51,861 nt of DNA from positions 1-51,861 of the forward strand of contig FMUV01000016.1 of NCBI GenBank assembly GCA_900101355.1, read 5' to 3'. Within the stretch, counting starts at the first letter, position 1. The number at the start of each line of letters is the position of its first letter. This document shows, one piece after another, positions 43,468 to 51,861 of the stretch. The notes below the pieces were generated by a model that saw only the letters and a program-made list of their open reading frames with translations, was not told the origin of the DNA and ran no database searches. The DNA is from Ruminococcus sp. YE282. Lineage in GTDB: Bacteria > Bacillota > Clostridia > Oscillospirales > Acutalibacteraceae. A program made the translations under genes and the position numbers.

Positions 43468-46400
43468 ATGCTTCAATTTATTCTCGGAAAAAACGGAGTG
43501 GGCAAAACCACATATATTTACAATTCAATAAAGAAACTTGCCGAAAGCAAAAATGAAAATATAATAACGCTTGTTCCCGACCAAATAACTTTTGAAACGG
43601 AAAAAGCGTTTCTTGATATTCTTGGCGCGAGAAAGTCTAGAAATGTTAAAGTGTTTGGATTTTCACGTTTTTGTAATTATATTTTTGAATTGACTTCCCA
43701 CAATCCCAAAAATGTAATTGATAAAGGAACACGTGCGGTAGTAATGAATATTGCACTTGAACAGCTGTCTGAAAAACTGACTGTACTTAATTCCAAAAAT
43801 TCCAAAAGCAACACTTCGTTAATGCTTGGTACGTTATCAGATTGCAAGAAAAATAACATTTCTCCTGAAATGCTGAGAAATGTTTCAAACTTTATTACTG
43901 ATAATACATTAAAATCAAAACTTTCTGATGCTGCACTTATTCTTGATACGTACGATGCAGTTGTTTCACAAAGTTATATTGACCCGCTTGATGATTTAAC
44001 ACGATTATATAATATTCTTGTAGAGAATAATGAGCTTTTGAAAGATTATTATCTTTACATAGACTCGTTCAGTGACTTTACGGCTCAGCAGCTAAAGGTT
44101 CTCAGGCTTTTGATTTCACGCTGTAAATACATCTGCATTTCGCTCACACTTGATGTCTTTTCTAATGACAATGAGGAATTGTTTGCAACGTCAAATAAGA
44201 CATATAAGATTCTAAAAAATTATGCAAAACAAGACTTTGTCGATATTAAAACGCCGATTAAACTTACGGAATTAAAAAAATATAAAAACGATGAATTGGC
44301 TTTGCTTGAAAGCTCAATTTTTCGCAATGAATATGCTAAAAGTGATATAGAACCTCAGAATATAAAATTATATTCTGCTTCCAATACATATGATGAGTGT
44401 GCTTTTGTAGCCAAGCGCATAAAAGACCTGGTTATAAATCGTGGCTATCAATATTCTGATATTTTGGTAATCTGTCATGATACCTTACCGTATAACGGAA
44501 TACTTGATATGGTTTTTGAAAAATATGATATTCCGTATTTTATGGATGTTCATAAGACTGTTGACGTTAAGCCTGTTATAAGGTTTGTAAATTCTGTTTT
44601 CAGAATAATTCTGGATGATTTTGAGCGTGAGGATGTTTTGTCACTGCTTAAAACCGGGCTGACAAATAATTCTCCCGATGAAATCAGCATATTTGAGAAT
44701 TATGTTTTTATATGGAATATTAACGGTTCTGCTTTTAAATCTGAGTTTAAGCAAAATCCGAGAGGTTTTTCCGATAAATTTTCAGAATCTGACACTAAGA
44801 ACCTCAGGGTTGCCGAGAAAGTAAGAAAATCAATTGTTGAATCGTTACTTTATTTTAAAGATAATATAAAGGATAAAAACGGCAGAGAAATAACGACCCA
44901 ACTTTATGATTTACTGTGTAAATTTGATGTACCAAAGACCCTTGGCAATATGTATGACAAACTTGAAAATGGAATCCAAAAAGGACTTGGTGCGGAGCAA
45001 ATAAGAATTTGGAATTTTTTGATGGACGCTCTTGATAAAACTGTTGCCATAACTTCCGAGATGAGGCTTTCCGCAAAAAGATATTTTGAGCTTTTATCAA
45101 TACAAATTTCCTCAATTGAGTTTTCACGAATACCCCAAACTCTTGACTGCGTTAATGTTACAACATCGGAGAGAGTAAGGTTGTGCGATAACAAAGCGTC
45201 ATTTTTGATAGGCTGTACGGACGGCAACTTTCCTGCTGTTCTGCAGACAATCGGATTGTTTTCATCATATGAAATGAAACTTCTGTCATTAAATGAAATT
45301 AAACTTTCCGTAGATTCTTCTGACCTTGCTAATCTTGAAACATTTCAGACTTATTGTTGTATGACTTCTCCGTCAGAAAAACTGTTTGTGTCATATCCTG
45401 CTGTCGATTTGCTCGGTACACAATATACTCCGTCTGTTATATTCGACGAAATCAAAAAAGTTTTTCCGCACATTCCAATGCTTGACAGTGCCGATTTTGA
45501 TTCGAGAAAAGACGCTATGTATGCCAAAGCGCCTGCATTTGAAGAATATGCCCGTTCAATGTCTGGCGGTTCATCATCTCTTTTTGGTTTAGATGAAATT
45601 CTTAAGAAAGATGAGTATTACTCTGCAAAGTGCGGAGCAGTAGAACGTTCACTTGATGATTCGCCGTTTAAAATAGAAAACAGTGAAAATGCAAAGCTCT
45701 TATTCGGTGACAATTTAAATATTTCTGCTTCTCAGATTGAAAAGTTCAGTCTTTGTCATTTTTCATATTTTTGTAACTACGGGCTCAACATTCGTGAACG
45801 CAGAAAAGCAGAAATTAATCCGCTTGAATACGGAACGCTTGTGCATTATTTACTTGAACAATTTTTTAATAAATATTCCAAAAAAGAATATTCAACATTT
45901 GGTGACGATAAAATTAAAAGTTTTATAGATTCGACTGTCGGTACATATATTGAAAGCCACTTCGGCGGAGCCGACACCAAAAGTAAATCATTTCTTTATA
46001 AACTCAACGTTTTGCAGACTAATGTTTTAGTTTTAATGAAACATATAATAAAAGAATTATCACAAAGTGATTTTGATGTTTCGGATTGTGAGCTGAAAAT
46101 CGGAACAGAAATACCCGCATACACAATTAAACTTCCGACAGGTCAAAATATTGCCGTATACGGCAGTATAGACCGAGTTGACGTTATGAATAACGGGGCA
46201 GAAAAATATATAAGAATTGTTGACTACAAAACCGGTACCAAAACTTTTAAATTATCGGATATTCTTTACGGACTTAACCTCCAAATGCTTCTTTATCTTT
46301 ATGCCCTCAAAGTGAACGGAAAAGAAAAATATGGCGATTTTGTACCTGCCGGTATTCTTTATATGCCTGCTACGGTTCCCGTTATTTCTGCCGATGATAA

Positions 46401-46812
46401 TACAACCGCGGAAAAAATAGAAGGAACACTTGATACAAAATTAAAAATGAACGGTATTTTGCTTGATGATGTCAAAGTGATTCGAGGAATGGATAAGTCG
46501 GAGCTTGGCAAATATATTCCTGTAAAAATTAAACTTGATACACCCATGTCAGACAGAAGCCTTGCAAATATCGCTCAGTTTGGAGAAATCTTTAAAAAAC
46601 TTGATGCCACAATAATTTCAATGGGACAGGAGCTTTATTCAGGCAATATCCCTGCATCTCCAGCAAAGGGAGCGCACGATGCGTGTGAATACTGCCCATA
46701 TGACAGCGTTTGTGCATATCGTATGAGTGAAGCAAGAAATACTTTTGATGTTGACAATAAAGAAGTTTTTAAGCAGATTGAAAAAGGACTTGACGGGGAG
46801 GTGCTGAAATGA
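43468..46812 (+). CDS. addB: AddB-type subunit of the AddAB helicase-nuclease
   Basis: Part of the AddAB double-strand-break resection machine that loads RecA, the Firmicutes counterpart of RecBCD. The Walker A L-G-K-N-G-V-G-K-T-T is at 7-16. The middle is a degenerate helicase. The C-terminal RecB-like nuclease has G-T-L-V-H-Y-L-L-E-Q and I-V-D-Y-K-T-G-T-K. The Fe-S cluster cysteines are in S-L-C-H-F-S-Y and C-E-Y-C-P-Y-D-S-V-C. At 1114 residues it is close to the family norm. GGAGGG precedes the ATG; it overlaps addA by 4 bp. Confidence 0.95.
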   Translation: MLQFILGKNGVGKTTYIYNSIKKLAESKNENIITLVPDQITFETEKAFLDILGARKSRNVKVFGFSRFCNYIFELTSHNPKNVIDKGTRAVVMNIALEQLSEKLTVLNSKNSKSNTSLMLGTLSDCKKNNISPEMLRNVSNFITDNTLKSKLSDAALILDTYDAVVSQSYIDPLDDLTRLYNILVENNELLKDYYLYIDSFSDFTAQQLKVLRLLISRCKYICISLTLDVFSNDNEELFATSNKTYKILKNYAKQDFVDIKTPIKLTELKKYKNDELALLESSIFRNEYAKSDIEPQNIKLYSASNTYDECAFVAKRIKDLVINRGYQYSDILVICHDTLPYNGILDMVFEKYDIPYFMDVHKTVDVKPVIRFVNSVFRIILDDFEREDVLSLLKTGLTNNSPDEISIFENYVFIWNINGSAFKSEFKQNPRGFSDKFSESDTKNLRVAEKVRKSIVESLLYFKDNIKDKNGREITTQLYDLLCKFDVPKTLGNMYDKLENGIQKGLGAEQIRIWNFLMDALDKTVAITSEMRLSAKRYFELLSIQISSIEFSRIPQTLDCVNVTTSERVRLCDNKASFLIGCTDGNFPAVLQTIGLFSSYEMKLLSLNEIKLSVDSSDLANLETFQTYCCMTSPSEKLFVSYPAVDLLGTQYTPSVIFDEIKKVFPHIPMLDSADFDSRKDAMYAKAPAFEEYARSMSGGSSSLFGLDEILKKDEYYSAKCGAVERSLDDSPFKIENSENAKLLFGDNLNISASQIEKFSLCHFSYFCNYGLNIRERRKAEINPLEYGTLVHYLLEQFFNKYSKKEYSTFGDDKIKSFIDSTVGTYIESHFGGADTKSKSFLYKLNVLQTNVLVLMKHIIKELSQSDFDVSDCELKIGTEIPAYTIKLPTGQNIAVYGSIDRVDVMNNGAEKYIRIVDYKTGTKTFKLSDILYGLNLQMLLYLYALKVNGKEKYGDFVPAGILYMPATVPVISADDNTTAEKIEGTLDTKLKMNGILLDDVKVIRGMDKSELGKYIPVKIKLDTPMSDRSLANIAQFGEIFKKLDATIISMGQELYSGNIPASPAKGAHDACEYCPYDSVCAYRMSEARNTFDVDNKEVFKQIEKGLDGEVLK

Positions 46813-49800
46813 ACAGAGAATGGACAAAACAACAGCTAAATTCAATATATTCAACCGACGGTTCTGTTCTTGTTTCAGCTGCCGCCGGTTCCGGTAAAAC
46901 CGCTGTTTTGGTTGAGCGTGTAATTAACCTTATTACACGCAAGGACAATCCTATTGATGTTGACAGATTGCTTATTGTAACCTTTACCCGTGCAGCAGCT
47001 GCTGAGATGAGACAAAGAATCACTGAAGCGTTAAACAGTATGCTTGAAAATGACCCATACAACTCAAGGCTGCTTATGCAAAAACAATTGTTATATAACG
47101 CAAGCATATCAACTATTGACAGCTTTTGCGGAAATATTGTTCGTGAATATTTCCATGCGGCAGGTGTGTCTTCTGATTTTAGAATTGCAGACGAAGGAGA
47201 ACTTGAAATTCTCAGAAATCAAGCACTTGACAAGTCGTTTGAAACTTTTTATGAGACTGAAAGCAAAGAATTTTCATCACTTCTTGATGCATTTTCAAGC
47301 AAGGGTGGAGACACCAAATTGCGTGAGACAGTTCTGAAAATTTGTACGTTTTTGTCTACACAGCCGTTTCCGAATAAATGGCTTGATGATATGCTCAGCA
47401 GTTACGGCGAGCATTCGGTTGCCGATTCAATATGGGGAAAAATTATAATAGATTATTCTGTTCCTGCGGTAAACCATGCAGTTAATTTGACCGAAAATTC
47501 CATTAAGCTCCTTGACGACGATCAAAAACTCAAGGAAAAGGCAATAGAGCTATTTGAGAGTGACCTTGTATTTTTAAATGAGTTGGGTAAAAGATTATTA
47601 TCCGCAAATTGGGATGATATTGTAATGCACTTATCTTCATTTAAATCTGGCAGAATGTCTGCCCCGAGGGGATATAAGGATAATCCGCTCAAACTTGCCG
47701 TTTCTTCTAACCGCGATGAAGTTAAAATCACAATAAAACAGATAAGTTCATATTTTTGCAGGAGCGAGGCAGAAGCTTGTGCTGAATTTTCAGAGCTCGA
47801 AAGCATTGTAGCTGTACTTTTTGAACTTGTAAGAGAATATATAAAAGAGTTTGATTTATTAAAATCCAAAAAGAACATTCTTTCATTTGCCGATGTCGAA
47901 CTTTTGACAGTAAAATTGCTTGCAAAACCCGATGAAAAAGGCGGTTACATAAAAACTCCGCAGGCGTATGAAATTTCCGAACGTTACGATGCGGTAATAG
48001 TTGATGAATTTCAGGATGTAAATGATGTTCAAAATCTCATCTTTAATTGTGCCAGCAATGATGAAAACAACCTGTTCGTTGTTGGTGATGTTAAGCAAAG
48101 TATATACGGATTTCGTCAGGCAAAACCACAAATTTTTATCAACAGAAAAGAAAGTTATAAAAAGTTCGATGAACGTAATCCTGTTTATCCTGCAACTATT
48201 ATTCTTGATAAGAATTTTAGAAGCAGGAAAGAGGTTTGCGATACCGTTAACTTTATCTTTTCCAGACTTATGACAAAACAGGTTTCAGGGATGGACTACA
48301 CAGCAGACGAACGTCTGAATACCGGTGCAAAATATCCTGAAAGTGATAGTTGTGATTTTGAAATATCACTTATAGAAAAGTCTGCTTTTGAAGATGAAGA
48401 TTATGTAGAGATTGAAGCGAGACACATTGCCAATAAAATTCACAAAATGATGGGTAGCGGTTTTACCGTCAAAGACGGTGATGTTCAGCGTAGTGTAACT
48501 TATGGAGATTTCGCCGTGATTTTGCGCTCAACAAAATCTAAAGCCAACAAATACGTAAACGTGCTTGCTGAGTGTGGAATTCCTGCCTACTGTGAAGAAA
48601 AAGAAAACTTCTTTGAGACATTAGAAGTGAAAATTTTGCTGAGTATTTTGAGAATAATTGACAATCCGACGCTTGATATCCCACTTTTGTCCGTACTGTG
48701 CAGTCCGCTTTACGGCTTTACACCCGATGAACTCTCATTGATTCGCAGCAATGACCGTCATTCTAATCTTTATACATCACTTGTCAAATTTTCAAAGACC
48801 GATAAAAAGGCAAAAGATTTTCTCAAAGAATTAGCTGACCTCAGGGCATATTCATGTATAAGTACCGTTGATGAGCTTATCGGCAAAATATATGAAACTA
48901 CTGCACTTGGAGCAGTTACCTCAGCAGTAAGAGGCGGGGAGTCTCCTTTGCAAAATTTAAATCTTATAAGAGTTTACGCACGTAATTTTGAAGCAAACGG
49001 ATTTAAAACCCTGTCAGACTTTGTATCATTCATAGATAACCTTATTAACAATAAAACAGCCGTTCCTGCGTCGTCAAGTATCAATCCGATCACACTTAAC
49101 GGCGTAAGAGTTTTGAGTATACACAAATCCAAGGGACTTGAATTTCCTGTTTGTTTTATTGCAGACGCAGCTCATGAGTTTAACAAAACTGACCTAAAGT
49201 CAGATGTATTGATTGACAGCTATGCCGGTCTTGGAATAAAGCGCAGACAGGGAATTTGTAGGTACAATACTTTGCCAAGGCTTGCGGTTGAAATTGAAAT
49301 ATCCAAAAATGAAATTGCAGAAGAATTGCGCGTCTTATATGTGGCTTTGACAAGAGCAAAAGAAAAACTTATTATGGTTGCTTCAATAAAAAATATTGAA
49401 AAGTACCTTTCAAATCTTTACTCAAAGTTAGTGTTTGAGTCGATAATTGAGCCTTATACGGTTGAACGCTGTAAATCAATTTGTGATTGGATTATGCTTA
49501 CTGCTCTTGTTAATCCGTCATTGTATGAATTGAGAAAAACAGCTGATTTTTCAGCAACTCCTGTTACTTTATTGCAACCATATCCAAATTGGAAATTCGA
49601 GATAATAGATAAGCGCAGTGATGTTTTAACCATGGGAACAGAAGATTCGCTTGATTTTGTTATGAACTTAGCTCAGGAGACTGAACAAGTTTCTGATGAA
49701 TTTAATTATGGTGACCTTTTGAAGAAAAACTTAGATTTTAAATATAAAAATGCCGAAATTATGTCGCTCCCTCAAAAGGTCAGCGCTTCGCAGATTGCAC

Positions 49801-50375
49801 ATAATCAGAATGAAGATTATTTTGATAAGGTACTTACAAAGCCTACGTTTATAAACCGTTCAGCCGCTTCCTCTGTCGAACGCGGAACAGCACATCATTT
49901 GTTTTTACAGTATTGTGATTTTCAGTTGGCAAGAGATGATATAAATTCAGAAGTAGAACGTCTTATGTTTCGTGGGAGATTGAACGAAGAACAGTCACAG
50001 TGTATTGATTCAGTTAAATTGTCAGAACTTTTACATTCGGAATTGTTTGACAGAATCATAAGGTCCGAAAGAATTTATCGTGAAGAAAGATTTACTGTGA
50101 AAATAAAGGCTTCAGATGCGTTTGAAGATTATGCAAATATCAGTTCGGATGCATATGTTATTATGCAGGGCGCAATAGATTTAGCATTTGTTGAAGACGG
50201 AAGACTTGTAATTGTCGATTATAAGACAGACAGAGTAGGGAATATAGCTAAGCTTGTTTCGTTATACAAGAAGCAACTGGAACTGTATAAACAGGCTATG
50301 GAGCAGTCAACGGAATATAAAGTCAAGGAACTTATTATTTGTTCTGTTCACCTTAACCGTTATACCTCTTTGTAA
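46809..50375 (+). CDS. addA: AddA subunit of the AddAB helicase-nuclease
   Basis: UvrD-like SF1 helicase with a C-terminal RecB nuclease, 1188 residues. The Walker A is S-A-A-A-G-S-G-K-T (20-28), motif II is V-I-V-D-E-F-Q-D-V, motif III-IV includes V-G-D-V-K-Q-S-I-Y-G-F-R-Q-A, and motif V-VI has S-I-H-K-S-K-G-L-E-F-P and V-A-L-T-R-A-K-E-K-L. The nuclease motif is G-A-I-D-L-A-F and V-I-V-D-Y-K-T-D. It is coupled to addB by an ATGA overlap. A terminator follows. Confidence 0.97.
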   Translation: MNREWTKQQLNSIYSTDGSVLVSAAAGSGKTAVLVERVINLITRKDNPIDVDRLLIVTFTRAAAAEMRQRITEALNSMLENDPYNSRLLMQKQLLYNASISTIDSFCGNIVREYFHAAGVSSDFRIADEGELEILRNQALDKSFETFYETESKEFSSLLDAFSSKGGDTKLRETVLKICTFLSTQPFPNKWLDDMLSSYGEHSVADSIWGKIIIDYSVPAVNHAVNLTENSIKLLDDDQKLKEKAIELFESDLVFLNELGKRLLSANWDDIVMHLSSFKSGRMSAPRGYKDNPLKLAVSSNRDEVKITIKQISSYFCRSEAEACAEFSELESIVAVLFELVREYIKEFDLLKSKKNILSFADVELLTVKLLAKPDEKGGYIKTPQAYEISERYDAVIVDEFQDVNDVQNLIFNCASNDENNLFVVGDVKQSIYGFRQAKPQIFINRKESYKKFDERNPVYPATIILDKNFRSRKEVCDTVNFIFSRLMTKQVSGMDYTADERLNTGAKYPESDSCDFEISLIEKSAFEDEDYVEIEARHIANKIHKMMGSGFTVKDGDVQRSVTYGDFAVILRSTKSKANKYVNVLAECGIPAYCEEKENFFETLEVKILLSILRIIDNPTLDIPLLSVLCSPLYGFTPDELSLIRSNDRHSNLYTSLVKFSKTDKKAKDFLKELADLRAYSCISTVDELIGKIYETTALGAVTSAVRGGESPLQNLNLIRVYARNFEANGFKTLSDFVSFIDNLINNKTAVPASSSINPITLNGVRVLSIHKSKGLEFPVCFIADAAHEFNKTDLKSDVLIDSYAGLGIKRRQGICRYNTLPRLAVEIEISKNEIAEELRVLYVALTRAKEKLIMVASIKNIEKYLSNLYSKLVFESIIEPYTVERCKSICDWIMLTALVNPSLYELRKTADFSATPVTLLQPYPNWKFEIIDKRSDVLTMGTEDSLDFVMNLAQETEQVSDEFNYGDLLKKNLDFKYKNAEIMSLPQKVSASQIAHNQNEDYFDKVLTKPTFINRSAASSVERGTAHHLFLQYCDFQLARDDINSEVERLMFRGRLNEEQSQCIDSVKLSELLHSELFDRIIRSERIYREERFTVKIKASDAFEDYANISSDAYVIMQGAIDLAFVEDGRLVIVDYKTDRVGNIAKLVSLYKKQLELYKQAMEQSTEYKVKELIICSVHLNRYTSL

Positions 50376-50392
50376 ATTTAATTATATTAATT

Positions 50393-50435
50393 GAAGCAGG
50401 CAGCCGATATTTCAGCTGCCTGCTTCAGATTTTTA
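50393..50435 (+). terminator. Terminator after addA
   Basis: GAAGCAGGCAGC (50393-50404) and GCTGCCTGCTTC (50415-50426) form a perfect 12-bp stem with a 10-nt loop, then AGATTTTTATT. Confidence 0.92.
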
Positions 50436-50576
50436 TTTGTATTTAATTAATAATACTATTGCAGTTTTATCCATCATCACGGAAAAATGTGGGATAATCA
50501 AAAGTAAATATTGAAAAAGAGCATAGGAAGCTCCAAAATTGTAGTTGAAGAGACAAACAATGGAGGAGAGAAACCT

Positions 50577-51851
50577 ATGCTCTATTTAGATGATATCAAA
50601 GTTGAATTTGAAAGTCAAGGATTTAAAGGAACACATATAGGAATCAGTCCTAAAAAAGATAAAAGCGTACTGTTTCTGGAGAGCTTAAGGTCAACGCAGA
50701 CAGTCCGGTACCCTTATTGCGGAGGCAGTGTATATATTTATGAAAACGGACAAGTCAAACTCAAAGATATTCCAATATGGAGAGGTACTACACACATATG
50801 GAACTTCTTTATCCATAGATATCAATGCAACTGTTGCCACAAAACATTTACAGAAGAAATACCTTTCAAATATCCCGGAACACGGATAACATACCGAGCT
50901 GCAAACTGGATCAAAGGCTTTTTGCAGCAAAAAATGTCCATCAAAGCAATACAGGAATTGACCGGTATTCACTGGGACACGATTCGCAAAGTACAGCGAG
51001 AGATTATGGACGAGGCGATTTGGAAAAGAGAAGAAATGTTAAGAGAGGAAGGCTATAAGCCGAGGATACTTGCTGTTGATGAATTTGCAATCCATAAAGG
51101 ACACAGTTACGCAACCTGCGTGATGGATTTGGAGCAGGGAGATATCTTATGGGTCGGAAAGGGCAGAGCGATGAAGGATTTTGAAAAGTTTTTTGAAGAT
51201 GTGCCTTCCGACTCCTTGTCGGCAGTCATCGCGGTAGCGATGGACATGAACGCATCTTACAGCAAGCTTGTTACAAAGCATTTGCCCAAAGCACAGATTG
51301 TATATGATCGGTTTCATATGCAGTCGCAATTTGGCAGAGATGTTCTCTGTGTTCTTCGTCTGGATGAAGCTCGCAGGCATAAAGCCAAAGAAAAAGAAAT
51401 CCTTGCCGATATCTCGGATGATACCGACAAGGAAACTATGAAATCTCTTAAACAAGAAGCTAAAACGGAAAAGCAGGAATACAGCCAACTCAAGAAGCTG
51501 CGCTGGTCATTGCTCACTAACTCTGATAAACTCTCCGACAGTAAAACCGAGCAATTACAATCTATTCTGCTAGATCATCACGACCTTGCTGTTTGTTATG
51601 CCATGAAAGAGGAAATGTGCAGACTTTATGAATTGACAGATTACCAACAAGCAGTCGCCGGATGGACAAAATGGTTTCAGGCGGCGAAAGAAAGTGAGAT
51701 TCCCGCATTGGTACGGTTTGCAGTTCAAAAAGAAAAACGGCTCCCCGGCTTAATGACCTGCCCCATGCGGCAACCCATAAAATTTTGTGTAAATAATAAT
51801 CCTTCAAGCAATAACAGAATACAGGATTGCGGTTGCAATCAGGCTTTCTGA
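50577..51851 (+). pseudogene. ISL3-family transposase, C-terminally truncated
   Basis: ISL3 layout: a zinc-ribbon-like N-terminus (C-x-C-C-H-K-T-F present), the middle helix-turn-helix (A-I-Q-E-L-T-G-I-H-W-D-T-I-R-K) and the DDE domain (I-L-A-V-D-E-F-A, V-A-M-D-M-N, Y-D-R-F-H). The first CxxC of the ribbon reads Y-P-Y-C, so one ligand is lost. ATG 50577 with GGAGGAG is the start. Family-like sequence ends near R-L-P-G-L-M (about residue 393); the final E-G-x-N-N-K-I-K helix is missing in every frame before the window end, so the gene is truncated or frameshifted. See findings. Confidence 0.82.
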
Positions 51852-51861
51852 TTTGCCCCGT
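51754..51861 (+). mobile_element. Likely second insertion-sequence end disrupting the ISL3 gene
   Basis: TGACCTGCCCCA at 51754-51765 equals the 12-nt terminus of the IS3 element at 278-289. Some 20 bp further, AAAATTTTGTGTAAATAA resembles IS256-family termini. The DNA after this does not continue the transposase. The family of the inserted element and the exact junction are uncertain because the window ends about 100 bp later. Confidence 0.45.

Overview
The window comes from an AT-rich, endospore-forming Gram-positive anaerobe of the Clostridia. A gut Ruminococcaceae/Oscillospiraceae relative is my inference, not a database result. The main support is a complete spoIIIAA-AH operon, spoIIR, an ispH-S1 fusion gene, AddAB in place of RecBCD, CIRCE-controlled groESL, Firmicutes-type Shine-Dalgarno sequences and many TTG/GTG starts.

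Layout. 1-289: right end of an IS3-family element. 387-1769 (minus): hisH-hisF. 1955-4076: RpiR-type regulator and an HI0933/BaiN-like flavoprotein. 4146-7424: cmk-plsC-ispH/S1, closed by a strong terminator. 7480-8055: HD-domain protein. 8079-9617: a complete IS5/IS1182-like insertion sequence with GC-richer codon use. 9649-11628: ligA. 11789-16441: spoIIIA operon. 16516-22627: nusB, a TsaD-like paralogue, xseA and dnaE, tightly coupled. 22773-25614: an ABC importer. 25672-27343 (minus): a formate/nitrite-type channel and a small lipoprotein. 27513-29537: groESL. 29651-31608: a three-gene cassette of PqqD-like, S26 peptidase-like and nucleotidyltransferase-like proteins. 31644-34876 (minus): a GT39-like membrane glycosyltransferase, a gpsA-like dehydrogenase, a 6S-RNA-like structured RNA and a DUF1292 protein. 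35238-37427: an initiating sugar transferase and an O-antigen ligase/polymerase-like protein. 37695-42658: nadE, a LURP-one-like protein, an Lrp regulator with an aminotransferase, and ispE. 42710-50375: spoIIR, addB and addA. 50577-51861: an ISL3 transposase that loses its C-terminus at the window edge.

Most of the window is core genome (isoprenoid, nucleotide, NAD and DNA metabolism, sporulation, chaperones), and its gene order suggests co-transcribed blocks. Accessory content is concentrated in 29.6-37.6 kb. There the orphan PqqD/S26/nucleotidyltransferase cassette, surface-glycan genes and several RNA-like intergenic structures sit together: the 6S-like RNA, a roughly 120-nt promoter-to-terminator unit without an ORF, and a block of five tandem hairpins. 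These are the best candidates for undescribed biology. I saw no CRISPR array, tRNA, rRNA or prophage.
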